NCBI GenBank assembly: GCA_014138095.1
Contig: JACGXE010000002.1
Span: 1-64,000, forward strand
Reading direction: 5' to 3'
DNA: 64,000 bases
Source of the DNA: Ochrobactrum sp. RH2CCR150
Lineage (GTDB): Bacteria; Pseudomonadota; Alphaproteobacteria; Rhizobiales; Rhizobiaceae
In this document: positions 36,260 to 45,872 of the stretch, piece after piece
Position numbering within the stretch: position 1 is the first letter of the stretch
Layout: each line of letters begins with the position of its first letter
Notes under the pieces: generated by a model
Seen by the model: only the letters and a program-made list of their open reading frames with translations
What the model was told of the DNA's origin: nothing
Databases searched by the model: none
Made by a program: the position numbers and the translations under genes

Positions 36260-37567
36260 ATGCCAGATTGTGAGCGATGCGACGAACACAAAGGCTCGTT
36301 GGTGATAGCGAAAGCAATTCAAAAAATTTCTGGTCTCAAGTCCGGCATGCTCAGGGATTATCTCTCGCTCATCTCCGGTTCGGTCGGGCGCCTCGTGGTG
36401 TCGCTGGTTTATTTCATCGCGCTCGCCAATACGCTGCCGACCGGCGATTTCGGTATTTTCGCGACCGCATCGGGCACCGGCGTCATGCTGTCCCGCATCG
36501 TTTCGCTGGGCTTCACCTCGCCGCTTTACCGCATCTCCACCGTCAAGCCGCATCTGCTCGGCACCTATAGCGCCGGATATCTCATGGCGGTGGTGGCGTC
36601 GCTGCCGTTGTTCGCCGTCTGCTCGTGGCTGGTCTATCTGGTCTTCTTCAGCCGGGATATCACGCTTCTGCCCTTCGCCGTCATCATCGTGGCGGAAGCC
36701 CTGTTCTGGCGCTCGGCGGAAGTCATCATCATCGTCAATAACGGCCTCAACCGGTTTGGCATTTCGGCGGGTCTCGTCATTTTCGGCACGGTCACGCGGG
36801 CAGTGGCGGCGGTACTGTTCACCTGGATGGCGGCAGTGCACAATGTTGCCCATTGGGCATGGTGGTATCTCGCGGCCAACGCAGTAGCGCTTGCGGTGTC
36901 GATCTATTTCTATCCGCGCAGAAAAATCCGTTTTCGGCCCAAACTTTATATACGCCGCATCGCGGATTCGATTGCTGTCGCCGGGGCGGAACTGCTCTTC
37001 TATGTGCAAAGCGAGCTGGACAAATTGCTGGTGCTCAGTGTCGGCGGGCCGGAAATTGCCGGGCTTTATGCCATCGTCATGCGGCTGGTCGATCTGACGG
37101 CGCTGCCGGTGCGCTCCTTCAACATGATGCTGGTGCAAAAACTGATGCGCAAGCCGGACATGCTGTCGAGCCTGCGCCTGCGCGCAGGACTGGAAGCGGC
37201 GGTGTTCGCCGTTTCGGTGGGCGGTCTTGCGGCGCTTGCAATCTTCCTCTGGGTGTTTCCAAATGCGCTCGGCGCAAATGTGGCGGCGATTGTCAGCCTG
37301 CTGCCGCTGGTATTGCTGGTGCCGGGCTTTCGCAATCTCATCGAATACCAGACAGAGCTTCTCTATGCGCGCGGCCAGTCGGGTCTGCGCACGCTCAGCC
37401 TCGTCATCATGACGGCAGCCAAGGCTCTGTTTGTCTGGTTGCTGCTGCGCCATGCCGCCAGCGGCAATGACTGGATTGCAGGCCTCAATCTCGTGTTCGG
37501 CGCGCTTTATATCCTGTCGCTGGTTTTCACCTATACGAGCTTACGGTTGCCCGCCAAGCGCATTTAA
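36260..37567 (+). CDS. Wzx-like polysaccharide flippase
   Basis: 435 residues with about twelve helices and the LSLISGSVGRLVVSLVYFIALANTLPTGDFGIFAT N-terminal region of the polysaccharide-transporter (MATE/MVF-like) clan. It would flip lipid-linked repeat units across the inner membrane. The start is uncertain: AAAGG at 36289-36293 suits a GTG at 36302, and the homologous part begins near the ATG at 36347; the given ATG has no clear ribosome site. It is alone on the plus strand between oppositely oriented genes. Confidence 0.78.
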   Translation: MPDCERCDEHKGSLVIAKAIQKISGLKSGMLRDYLSLISGSVGRLVVSLVYFIALANTLPTGDFGIFATASGTGVMLSRIVSLGFTSPLYRISTVKPHLLGTYSAGYLMAVVASLPLFAVCSWLVYLVFFSRDITLLPFAVIIVAEALFWRSAEVIIIVNNGLNRFGISAGLVIFGTVTRAVAAVLFTWMAAVHNVAHWAWWYLAANAVALAVSIYFYPRRKIRFRPKLYIRRIADSIAVAGAELLFYVQSELDKLLVLSVGGPEIAGLYAIVMRLVDLTALPVRSFNMMLVQKLMRKPDMLSSLRLRAGLEAAVFAVSVGGLAALAIFLWVFPNALGANVAAIVSLLPLVLLVPGFRNLIEYQTELLYARGQSGLRTLSLVIMTAAKALFVWLLLRHAASGNDWIAGLNLVFGALYILSLVFTYTSLRLPAKRI

Positions 37568-37569
37568 AT

Positions 37570-38433
37570 TTATGCGCCGATAATGCGGCGTATATCGTCG
37601 ACCGAGAGGCCAAGGAAAGACTGCATGCAGATGGCCACCTGATAGGGCTCCATTTCGGTGATGAACGCGCGGAATTCCGCCTCGCTCGGTGGTGGCTCGA
37701 ACCACATCACCCGACACAGATCCCTCGTGTCGGTATAGTGACCCGCGCCGTTCAGCACATCTTCCACATAGCGGCCATAGATGAAACATTCCGAAAAACG
37801 GCGGTCCATCCCGATGCCTGCCACCCAGTGGCGTCCCGTCTGTTGTTCGATGCGCTCGCACATGGAAAGCATCGTGTCGCGCCGCCAGGCGATGAGCTGG
37901 CCGACATAATCGTTGAGCGAGGGTTTGGTCTCGGGAATACCCAGAACCTTTGCCGCATTGGCGGACCAGAACGGATGCTCTGTCCATTTCGGGTCGGCCA
38001 GAGCATTGGGACGCACGAAGAAGCGCAGCCGGTCTTCGTGCCAGAAACTGTTGCAGTCGAACGGATGGAGAAAGACCGTGTCGGAATCGGTATAGAGAAA
38101 ACTGTCTTCCTTCAGCACTTGCGCCACGGCGATGCGTCGCAATTGCTGCACATGCCAGCCGCGCAGCGGCCTTGTCTTCAGCGATAGCCAGATGCGGCGT
38201 TTGCCGAGGGAGGTCGGATCGGGAAAAACATGCAGCCATGAGGGCAGCAGCTCGCGCTCATCGATGACGATGCGGCGTGGTCCGGCCAGCTGACGGAAAA
38301 GCGGGACATCGCGCGGTTCAACGAGGAGGTAGTGATTGGTGTAACCGCTCACATATTCGTCCACCGTCTCGCACAGCAGTTTGCAGCGTTCGAAATCCTT
38401 GTCATAGCTTGCCGTGACAATAGCGTTTTTCAT
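37570..38433 (-). CDS. DUF6492-like glycosyltransferase-type protein
   Basis: 287 residues starting MKNAIVTASYDKDFERCKLL. The segment SFLYTDSDTVFLHPF carries a DxD motif as in GT-A enzymes that bind a nucleotide sugar through a metal ion. I believe it belongs to the DUF6492 group of putative glycosyltransferases; membership is from memory. The ATG overlaps the stop of the WecG gene (ATGA at 38430), so the two are coupled, and 41 upstream codons in the frame are not homologous. It is the last gene of a three-gene leftward operon of transferases. Confidence 0.7.
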   Translation of the reverse strand: MKNAIVTASYDKDFERCKLLCETVDEYVSGYTNHYLLVEPRDVPLFRQLAGPRRIVIDERELLPSWLHVFPDPTSLGKRRIWLSLKTRPLRGWHVQQLRRIAVAQVLKEDSFLYTDSDTVFLHPFDCNSFWHEDRLRFFVRPNALADPKWTEHPFWSANAAKVLGIPETKPSLNDYVGQLIAWRRDTMLSMCERIEQQTGRHWVAGIGMDRRFSECFIYGRYVEDVLNGAGHYTDTRDLCRVMWFEPPPSEAEFRAFITEMEPYQVAICMQSFLGLSVDDIRRIIGA

Positions 38434-39203
38434 CGATTGCCTCGCTTGAAATATCCCGGAAGTCCATGGACCATGACGCGCCACAGGAAGAGCGGATTGC
38501 CAACCAGATAGCGTCCCGCCAGTCGCACGGGCTCGCGCATTAGCCGGTAAGCCCATTCAAGCCGCATCTGGCGCACCCATTGTGGTGCGCGTTCCGTTGC
38601 GCCAGCCTGAAAGTCGAACAGCGCGCCAACCGCGCAGGCCATGGCGCAATGCGCTGTTGTGATTTGTGTCTCGATGAACAGTTCCTGCAACGGTACGCCC
38701 ATGGCGACCAGCAGGATATCCGGCCTGTCGGCTGCAAGCCGGTCGAGGATGGCAGTCAACTGGTCCGCAGTGAAAAAACCGTCTGCATAGACCCGATAGT
38801 CATGCTGCGGCGCAAGCACATGAAATGCTTCTGCGGCCTTTTCAGGAATGCCGGGCCGCCCGCCGATCAATCCAATGCGCAGCGGGCGCTTGATATGGCC
38901 GAGAAGGCGCGGCACGAAATCCGTTCCGTTGAGATTGGCAGGGAATTTCAGCCCGTAGGCGATCTTGCTTGCAATATCGACGCCGACACCATCGGGCAGC
39001 ACGAGAAAACCCTGCAAAGCCTGCTTATAGGTCGCATCGACATGCGCAACATTGGCGCAATGGGCGTTGAGCCATGCCACGCGCTGGAACTGCCCGCCTT
39101 CGAGCGTCTTGTCGAAAAAGTCGAGCGCTTCGCTCCAGTCGAAGCAGGCGACGTCAATGCCAAGAATATTGCGGGTTGGGGCAGAACTGCGTTCCAGCAT
39201 CAT
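38430..39203 (-). CDS. WecG/TagA/CpsF-family glycosyltransferase
   Basis: 257 residues with the family blocks VAWLNAHCANVAHVD (about 42-56), LPDGVGVDIASKI, RIGLIGGRPGIPEKAAE and DILLVAMGVPLQELFIE. These enzymes transfer UDP-ManNAcA, ManNAc or similar sugars to a lipid-linked acceptor, here probably a step in an exopolysaccharide repeat unit. Its start overlaps the stop of the upstream GT-B gene by four bases, and its stop overlaps the next start, so all three are coupled. Confidence 0.9.
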   Translation of the reverse strand: MMLERSSAPTRNILGIDVACFDWSEALDFFDKTLEGGQFQRVAWLNAHCANVAHVDATYKQALQGFLVLPDGVGVDIASKIAYGLKFPANLNGTDFVPRLLGHIKRPLRIGLIGGRPGIPEKAAEAFHVLAPQHDYRVYADGFFTADQLTAILDRLAADRPDILLVAMGVPLQELFIETQITTAHCAMACAVGALFDFQAGATERAPQWVRQMRLEWAYRLMREPVRLAGRYLVGNPLFLWRVMVHGLPGYFKRGNR

Positions 39204-40393
39204 TGGATTCCGGCCGCGCGCTTCGCAGCCTGACGCAGCGCTTCCAGCCCGCGTTTCAGCGCCTGATCCATGCCTTCAATCTGCGAGTGGGTAAAGGCCT
39301 TGCCGTCGAGCATCTGGCGGTCGCCTGCTCGGGCCGTCGCAATGCGCGTCTTGATTGCTGCTGCAAATTTCGCGGGCGTGTCGGCAAGGGTGCAGTTCTC
39401 AGGAATGCGCGCGATGCCACGCACGGAATGCGGCGTGGCGACGCTCGGCATGCCCAACTCGAAGGTTTCGATAGTCTTGAGCTGAACGCCGGTGCCCGCG
39501 CGGCTGATCAGCGGTACGACGGCGCAACTTTCGACAAAGGCGGTGGCGTCCGGTACTTTGCCGACGAAATTCACGCCCGGCCAGGCGGCAATCAGATCGG
39601 CTGGCGTGCTGCCGGCAATCGCGATTGTTACATCCGATGGCAGCAGCGGTCTGACCTCTCTGAGGAACCATTCGAGGCCGATCCGGTTTGGATGCCATGT
39701 CCAGGTGCCAATCAAAGCAAGGTCATATTCGATCTCGCGTTTGGCCGATCTGCGTCCGGCTGGCATGACCAGCGGGAAGGTTGCGGCTTTTTCCGGGGAG
39801 AGGCCAAGCGCTGGCGCATCGTCCTCGGCAAAGGTGAAGACGAAGGCCGAATTGTCGCAAAGCCGCTTTTCCAGCCGCTTGAGAATGCTGGCTTCGCGGG
39901 CAAACAGAAGCTTCTGGATAATGCCCCTGGCATCTTCGGCATTCTCGCGCGCTGAGCGGTGCTCCACATTATGCGCAACAAAAAGCGATGGCTTGTCGCG
40001 AAATACGGATTCGAACGCGCCCGCAAGTGCGACGCCGTTCAGCACATAGGCGTCAAAATCGCCACAAGCAGCAATGGTTTCATGCAGTTTCATCGGAGGA
40101 ATGACGCGCAGCTTGGCGGAGGAAACCGTCAGGCCGGTGAGGAAGGATTTGATGACCCAGCCGATTTTCCGCGCGGCGCTTGCGCCTTCGGTACGCACTT
40201 CCACCTCACCCAGCACCACGACATCCGCGTCGGCGGCAGCCTTGCGTCCCGGCCATGTGAAACCGATCACGGTGACATGTGCGCCGGCCCGACGCAGCCC
40301 GGTGATGACTGCGGCATTGGCGACTTCATATCCAGTCGAAGCATCTTCGTGGGGTACAAGGGAGGTCACGAAGACAAGACGCAACGGTAGCAA
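39200..40393 (-). CDS. GT-B glycosyltransferase
   Basis: 397 residues. The N-terminal Rossmann half begins LRLVFVTSLVPHEDASTGYEVANAAV and contains FVAHNVEHRSARENAED; the C-terminal half has IGTWTWHPNRIGLEWFL and VPLISRAGTGVQLKTIE, the nucleotide-sugar region of family 1/4-type transferases. The start is a TTG at 40393 with AGGAG six bases before. It opens the three-gene leftward operon of sugar transferases and is divergent from a GT2 gene. Confidence 0.85.
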   Translation of the reverse strand: MLPLRLVFVTSLVPHEDASTGYEVANAAVITGLRRAGAHVTVIGFTWPGRKAAADADVVVLGEVEVRTEGASAARKIGWVIKSFLTGLTVSSAKLRVIPPMKLHETIAACGDFDAYVLNGVALAGAFESVFRDKPSLFVAHNVEHRSARENAEDARGIIQKLLFAREASILKRLEKRLCDNSAFVFTFAEDDAPALGLSPEKAATFPLVMPAGRRSAKREIEYDLALIGTWTWHPNRIGLEWFLREVRPLLPSDVTIAIAGSTPADLIAAWPGVNFVGKVPDATAFVESCAVVPLISRAGTGVQLKTIETFELGMPSVATPHSVRGIARIPENCTLADTPAKFAAAIKTRIATARAGDRQMLDGKAFTHSQIEGMDQALKRGLEALRQAAKRAAGIQ

Positions 40394-40648
40394 TTCGACT
40401 CCTGGGGATATGCCGTATTTCCTATGCCATGAGTCATAGCGGCGCGGTGTAAATGATCCTTAAACGCTCGCCTGATAATAAGGCTCGAAATAAATTATTT
40501 GAATCGAGTTGGGCGCTGTCTTTGAGTACAACCGCACCAATTGAATAATTGATGTGGCATAGGGAAGTTTACGTGTCAAAATTAGGGCATTTCCGGCAAA
40601 AGTGCCAATTGGTTTTGCATCGGATGATAGGGCGCGGTTGAAATTATA

Positions 40649-41653
40649 ATGGACAACACGACGCCGAAGCTTCCCGATCATGTTCAAGTCGTCACGCAAA
40701 CACCCCATTTGGATTTTGTGAATGTCGAGGTGGTGGTGACGCTGCCGACATTTCGCCGTCCCGAGCATCTTCTGCGAACGCTGGAGAGCCTGAAGGCGCA
40801 GGTGACCGGGCGGCAATTTGCTATCATCGTTGTTGAAAATGAGGCGGAAGAACGGGCGGGCGCCAAGGTTGCAGCCCCACTTTTCGCGGCTGGAACCCAT
40901 CGTGGTCTGGTGATCGTGGAAACGCAGCGCGGCAATTGCAACGCCTATAATGCCGCCTGGCTGACCGCGCTCGGTTACTTCACAAACATGAAACATGTTC
41001 TGGTGATCGACGATGACGAACTGGCCGATCCGTCATGGCTGGAAAACATGATGGCGGCGGCGGAACGCTATTCCGTCGATCTGGTCGGCGGTCCGCAGGT
41101 GCCGGTCTTCGATCGCCCGGGCTCTGAGGACTGGGCACGTCACCCGGTGTTCCTGCCGACCTATCAGCGCAGCGGGCCGGTGCCAACTCTCTATTCGTCG
41201 GGCAATCTGGCCGTCGCCCGGCCTGTGCTGGAAGCGGCGGGTTTTCCGTTTCTCGATCCGATGTTCAACTTCACCGGCGGCGGCGATTCCGATTTCATCA
41301 GCCGTTCGGTCGCCAAGGGTTTCAAAACGGGCTGGTGCGCGGAAGCCCCGGTGCATGAAACCGTCCCGGCGCGGCGGCTGGAGGGCGACTGGATCCGGGC
41401 GCGCGGTTTGCGCAACGGTATGATTTCAACCATGATGGAGCGGCGCAAGCGCAAGGACGAACCGTTCAGCGCAGCGCGGGTTTTTCTGAAGAGTGCGCTT
41501 CTGCTTGGCTTCTCGCCGGTCAAGGCCTTGTACAAGGGAGTTCAGGCGCGGTCGGTTTCCGTCGGCGCCTATTATATCCATGTCGGATTGGGTCGGGTCA
41601 TGGCGCATTTTGGATATGAGCATGAGCAGTATCGTAACCCCGACAAAAACTGA
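40649..41653 (+). CDS. GT2-family glycosyltransferase
   Basis: 334 residues. The GT-A fold begins VVVTLPTFRRPEHLLRTLESL (about 28-48), followed by the DDD metal site in VLVIDDDELADP and FTGGGDSDFISR, which is the later acid/base region. It transfers a sugar from a nucleotide donor to a lipid-linked intermediate. It is the first gene of a rightward unit and its end overlaps the start of the O-antigen-ligase-like gene. Confidence 0.87.
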   Translation: MDNTTPKLPDHVQVVTQTPHLDFVNVEVVVTLPTFRRPEHLLRTLESLKAQVTGRQFAIIVVENEAEERAGAKVAAPLFAAGTHRGLVIVETQRGNCNAYNAAWLTALGYFTNMKHVLVIDDDELADPSWLENMMAAAERYSVDLVGGPQVPVFDRPGSEDWARHPVFLPTYQRSGPVPTLYSSGNLAVARPVLEAAGFPFLDPMFNFTGGGDSDFISRSVAKGFKTGWCAEAPVHETVPARRLEGDWIRARGLRNGMISTMMERRKRKDEPFSAARVFLKSALLLGFSPVKALYKGVQARSVSVGAYYIHVGLGRVMAHFGYEHEQYRNPDKN

Positions 41654-42965
41654 CAGCGGCGCCTCCGGCGCTGTTGCCGCCGGGGTTGCGGGAGCGCACC
41701 GCGCGCAGATGCGCAAGGTCGCGCTGGTTGTCGCTGTGATCATCATGTGCGTCCTGATGATTTCGTTTCGTCCTTTCATGCCCGAGCCTGAAAGCGATGG
41801 CGGCGGCAGCGGCGATATCGTCAATCAGCTCGGCTTCAGCCTTCTGGGCATTGGGGCCATGGCGGCGCTTGTCACGCTGGCCGACCCGCGAAAAGTGGCG
41901 CGGATCGTCGGCTTCGGCTGGTCGCTGATGTTTCTTCTGTTGTTTGCGTCGCTCATGCAGAGCATCTATCCCGGCGTGGTGATGCGCGGCGCTATTTTCA
42001 CGATGATCGGTGTTTGCTGTGTCGTCGCGGTTCTCGCACTGCCGCAAGACGGTGAGGGCTATGCGCGGCTTTTGATGACTGTAGCCTCCGTTGTGCTGGT
42101 CATTTCCTATGCCGGTGTCGTGCTGTTGCCATCGCTTGGTACGCATGGGGCAGACCCGATTGAACCGCAGAACTCTTACCTCTGGCGCGGTGTCTTCAGC
42201 CATAAGAATGTTGCCGGTCCGGTCATGGCGGCTTTCGCCTTTTCAGGGCTCTATCTCTGGCGACGCGGCTGGCGCGCAAGCGGCCTGCTGATCGGCCTGT
42301 CGGCCTTGTTCTTCGTTGCGCAGACCGGGTCCAAAACCACCATGGCGCTGGTGCCGCTGGCCATGCTGCTGGTGATGGTGCCGGGTGCTTTTGGCCTGCG
42401 ATTTGTGACGGTCGCGGCGATCTTTTCCATTCAGTTCATGTTCGCGCTGCTGACCTTCGGTTCGGTTCTGTTCGAGCCGATCCGCATCTTTGTCGAGGGT
42501 CTCGGTATCGATGCCACTTTCACCGGACGTGTGTCGATCTGGCAGTTCGCCATCGAAAATCTGCCGGGCCGATGGTGGACGGGCTACGGCTATGAAAGCT
42601 TCTGGAAGTCGCCCATCGCGCTGGAAGCGGCCAGCCCCTATTATCTCGGCTGGGACGTGCGCAACATGGTCCATGCCCATAATGGCTATCTCGATCTGGT
42701 GGTGGCCATGGGCATTCCGGGGCTGATCTGTGGCGTGACGGTGATCATCGTGATGCCGCTGATCAATTACATCCGGTGCAGGCCGCAGCGCGAGAACCTG
42801 CTTCTTGCCGATTACTTCCTGATGATCGTGTTCTTCTGCACGTTGAATGCGATGATGGAGAGTTTCTTCTTCCGGCGTGTCGATCCGGTCTGGCTCACCA
42901 CCCTGTTCGGGATTTTCGGGCTGCGTCTGACATCCAGAATCAGCATACCGAAAAAGCTGGACTGA
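41616..42965 (+). CDS. O-antigen ligase/Wzy-like membrane protein
   Basis: 449 residues with 11-12 helices. The large periplasmic loop contains GRVSIWQFAIENLPGRWWTGYGYESFW and VHAHNGYLDLVVAMGIPG, the HAHN region of WaaL/Wzy (Wzy_C-type) proteins; RGVFSHKNVAG is another typical element. Such proteins polymerise repeat units or ligate them to a carrier. Two ATGs (41616, 41622) lie close and both overlap the GT2 gene by about 35 bases. The frame extends upstream without homology. Confidence 0.86.
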   Translation: MSMSSIVTPTKTDSGASGAVAAGVAGAHRAQMRKVALVVAVIIMCVLMISFRPFMPEPESDGGGSGDIVNQLGFSLLGIGAMAALVTLADPRKVARIVGFGWSLMFLLLFASLMQSIYPGVVMRGAIFTMIGVCCVVAVLALPQDGEGYARLLMTVASVVLVISYAGVVLLPSLGTHGADPIEPQNSYLWRGVFSHKNVAGPVMAAFAFSGLYLWRRGWRASGLLIGLSALFFVAQTGSKTTMALVPLAMLLVMVPGAFGLRFVTVAAIFSIQFMFALLTFGSVLFEPIRIFVEGLGIDATFTGRVSIWQFAIENLPGRWWTGYGYESFWKSPIALEAASPYYLGWDVRNMVHAHNGYLDLVVAMGIPGLICGVTVIIVMPLINYIRCRPQRENLLLADYFLMIVFFCTLNAMMESFFFRRVDPVWLTTLFGIFGLRLTSRISIPKKLD

Positions 42966-42996
42966 CAATGCGAGCCGCCTCTATCGGAGATCATTC

Positions 42997-44133
42997 ATGA
43001 ATATTGCGATTGTCGGTACGGGTTTCGTTGCCGATTATTACATGACCACCTTGCGCAATTACCCCGAGCTTGTGCTGCGCGGTGTCTATGATCGGTCGCC
43101 GGAACGGCTCAAGGCGTTTGCAGCGCATTATGGCGCGCAGGTCTATGATAGTTTCGACGCCGTGTTGGCCGATCCGGACGTGCAGATCGTCGTCAATCTG
43201 ACGACGCCGGAAAGCCATTACGAGATCTCGCGGGCGGTATTGGCGGCGGGCAAGCATGTCTATTCCGAAAAGCCGCTTGCGATGAGTTTCGATGAGGCCA
43301 AGGCGCTGGTCGATTTTGCCGCGAGCCGTGGCCTGACACTGGCCGCAGCGCCTGCCAACGGTCTCAGCGATGCGCAGAAACTGGTCTCGTCCGCAATCGA
43401 CGCTGTTGGCACGCCGCGTCTGGTCTATGCACAGATGGAAGACGGCCCTGTGTTTCGCGACAGATGGTCGACATGGCGCTCGCAGTCCGGCGCGGTCTGG
43501 CCCGGCCTGCACGAATTTGAAATCGGCTGTACGCTTGAACATGCAGGCTATGCGCTGTCATGGCTGGTTTCGCTGTTCGGTCCGGTGGAAAGCGTGACGG
43601 CGTTTTCCGCGATCACCTTTCCCGACAAGGGGCCGGGCACCGAGCATCTTCAGATGGCTCCCGATTTTTCCGTCGGTTGCCTGCGTTTCAAGTCGGGCCT
43701 CGTGGCGCGGCTGACATCGGGTCTGGCCATGCCGCGTGATCGCAGCCTGACGGTGGTGGGCGACAAGGGCTCGATCAGCGTTGACGATCTGTGGGACAAT
43801 CGCTCTGCCGTGCGTCTTGAGAAGGCGGATGAAAAGACACGGTTCTGGGCGCGGCTGTTCATCATTCTCGAAGTGCGGATCGGCAAATTCCTATCGTGGA
43901 AGCCCGTCGCGGGCAAGAAGCTGCCCTATCCGAAGGGCAGCAAAGCTGCTTTGCCGTCCTTTCCGTCGCAGATCGATTTTGCGCGCGGTATCGTCGATCA
44001 GGCGCGCGCCATCCAAACGGGAGAGACGGCGTTCTTTTCCGGCGATGTGGCGCTGCACATCACCGAAATTGCATTGGCGCTCAACAATGCTGGTGATAGC
44101 GCAGTTCCATATAAAATGAAGAGCAGTTTCTAA
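42997..44133 (+). CDS. Gfo/Idh/MocA-family dehydrogenase
   Basis: 378 residues. NAD-binding start IAIVGTGFVADYY, EKPLAM in the cofactor domain and a beta-sheet substrate domain after about 130. The central histidine is in GLHEFEIGCTLEH. These enzymes oxidise sugars, UDP-sugars or inositols. In the polysaccharide cluster it may act on a nucleotide sugar used for the repeat unit. Its end overlaps by four bases the end of an oppositely oriented paralogue. Confidence 0.87.
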   Translation: MNIAIVGTGFVADYYMTTLRNYPELVLRGVYDRSPERLKAFAAHYGAQVYDSFDAVLADPDVQIVVNLTTPESHYEISRAVLAAGKHVYSEKPLAMSFDEAKALVDFAASRGLTLAAAPANGLSDAQKLVSSAIDAVGTPRLVYAQMEDGPVFRDRWSTWRSQSGAVWPGLHEFEIGCTLEHAGYALSWLVSLFGPVESVTAFSAITFPDKGPGTEHLQMAPDFSVGCLRFKSGLVARLTSGLAMPRDRSLTVVGDKGSISVDDLWDNRSAVRLEKADEKTRFWARLFIILEVRIGKFLSWKPVAGKKLPYPKGSKAALPSFPSQIDFARGIVDQARAIQTGETAFFSGDVALHITEIALALNNAGDSAVPYKMKSSF

Positions 44134-45203
44134 TCCCGCGATACGATCCGATGCAGAATGTCCGCCACGGCTGTACTGTCCGCCAGCGGCATGACCGGAC
44201 TTGAAATCGCACCGTTCACAACAGCATCGCGCACGGCAAGCGCCTGAAACTGAAGGCCGTTGCCGGAAAAGGCGTGGCTTTCGATTTTACGGCCCGGCAG
44301 GGGCAGGCGGTTGATGATCTTGCCGATCAGGCCGGAGCCTTTGCCCGGACCGAAGGGCGATTTCAATGCACCAGCGGAATAGATCGTCAGACGCTGGGCT
44401 TTCAGGAAAGGCCCGTGCAGCAAGAGCGCGCCCTTGGTTCCCGTGATCAGCATGCGATTGTCGCCGTCCCGGTCGAAGCCGCAGGACAGTCGGGCTTCTG
44501 CATCGGGCCAGGACAGTTCAATCTCCGTGCGCAGGTCGACGCCATTGTCCGCGCGCTTGCAGCGACCCTGCGAGCGCTCCGGCGCTCCCATGAAGAACAG
44601 CGCCAGCGAGACCGGATAGACGCCGAGGTCGAATGCCGCCCCGCCGCCAAGTTCGGGATCGAAGAAGCGGCTCTGTCGATCATAGGCGCGAAGATAGGAG
44701 AGGTCTGCCTCGATGCGCGTGACCTTGCCGATAGTGCCGGTCTCAATATGCTGCTTCGCCGCCTGTATGGCAGGCAGAAACCGCGACCACATCGCTTCCA
44801 TCACGAAAGTCCGGCTGATTTCGCTGGCTGCGGCAAGACGCGCTGCCCCTGCAGCATCGAGCGCCAGCGGCTTTTCGGTCAGGCAGGGTTTGCCTGCGGC
44901 GATGACCTGCAAGGTCTGGGCGACATGCATGGCGCTGGGTGTCGCGACATAGACCGCATTGATATCCGGGTCGGCAAGAAATGTACCCACTGCGTTGAAG
45001 GTCTTGTCGGCGCCGACACGGTTGCCGAAGACTTCCGCTGCTTCCAGCGTGCGCGAGCACACGGCGGAAACGCGCATGCCGTCAATGGCCGCAATATCGG
45101 CTGCAAAGGCGCTGGCAATGGCGCCAGTTCCCCATATTCCCCAGCGGAACTCGTCTCGCGCGTTTTTCTGTTGCAATCTGCGCCTCGTCCTGCCTGCATT
45201 CAC
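44130..45203 (-). CDS. Gfo/Idh/MocA-family dehydrogenase
   Basis: 357 residues, with WGIWGTGAIASAFAADI for NAD binding, VATPSAMH, CLTEKPLALD and GGGAAFDLGVYPVS, the last being the dihydrodiol-dehydrogenase-like signature. It converges with the paralogue at 42997 (4-base overlap) but is only distantly related to it. An Arg/Gln-rich N-terminal extension of about 15 residues precedes the fold, so the true start may be internal. Substrate unknown; a sugar or dihydrodiol. Confidence 0.85.
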   Translation of the reverse strand: MNAGRTRRRLQQKNARDEFRWGIWGTGAIASAFAADIAAIDGMRVSAVCSRTLEAAEVFGNRVGADKTFNAVGTFLADPDINAVYVATPSAMHVAQTLQVIAAGKPCLTEKPLALDAAGAARLAAASEISRTFVMEAMWSRFLPAIQAAKQHIETGTIGKVTRIEADLSYLRAYDRQSRFFDPELGGGAAFDLGVYPVSLALFFMGAPERSQGRCKRADNGVDLRTEIELSWPDAEARLSCGFDRDGDNRMLITGTKGALLLHGPFLKAQRLTIYSAGALKSPFGPGKGSGLIGKIINRLPLPGRKIESHAFSGNGLQFQALAVRDAVVNGAISSPVMPLADSTAVADILHRIVSRD

Positions 45204-45326
45204 ATAAATGTCTTATAACCTATGATAGCAGGCCAGGAGAGTTTTTTCCCTTCGAGAAATATTCTCCTGAACAATAATTGGCTCCCTAACAAAAGGGCGG
45301 CCAAAGCGATAGATGGGATGAGGATC

Positions 45327-45872
45327 ATGGGTGCTGGATTTGTCGTGGCCGTTGCACGCGATGGCGAACATCGCTTTTCCAAGCAGCCCGTAGCGGAAAT
45401 CCATATCCTCACCGGGCTCGGCGTCGAGGGCGATGCGCATCAGGGCACAACGGTAAAGCACCGTTCGCGCGTGAAAGTGGACCCGACCCAGCCAAATCTG
45501 CGACAGGTACATCTCATTCAGGCCGAACTTTTCGACGAACTGGCGGAAAAAGGCTTTCAGATTGCGCCTGCCGATCTTGGCGAGAATGTCACCACGCGCG
45601 GCGTTGATCTGCTGGGCCTGCCGAGGGACGCATTGCTGAAAATCGGCAAGGATGTGGTGTTGCAGGTGACAGGCCTGCGCAATCCGTGCCCGCAGATCGA
45701 AAACTTCCAGAAGGGTCTTCTCTCGGCAGTGCTCGACAAGACGCCCGATGGGGAAGTGATCCGCAAGACGGGCGTCATGACCATCGTTCTGTCCGGTGGG
45801 CATGTGCGCGCCGACGATCCGATTGAGGTCGAGCTGCCGCCTCTGCCGCATATCAAGCTGGAACGGGTTTAA
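45327..45872 (+). CDS. MOSC-domain protein
   Basis: 181 residues of the MOSC (Moco sulfurase C-terminal) fold. The conserved cysteine lies in GLRNPCPQIENF near the middle of the domain, after LGENVTTRGVDLLGLP. Stand-alone MOSC proteins bind a sulfur or Moco and some act in N-hydroxylated-compound reduction. GAGGA precedes the ATG at 45327; a second ATG at 45318 and much longer frames are possible. It overlaps the LysR gene on the other strand by 20 bases at its 3' end. Confidence 0.82.
   Translation: MGAGFVVAVARDGEHRFSKQPVAEIHILTGLGVEGDAHQGTTVKHRSRVKVDPTQPNLRQVHLIQAELFDELAEKGFQIAPADLGENVTTRGVDLLGLPRDALLKIGKDVVLQVTGLRNPCPQIENFQKGLLSAVLDKTPDGEVIRKTGVMTIVLSGGHVRADDPIEVELPPLPHIKLERV

Noticed and set aside
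36212-37453. A 413-codon frame antisense to the Wzx-like gene
   Set aside because: Very rich in Arg, His, Gln and Asp, as expected of a shadow of a hydrophobic protein. No family was recognised.
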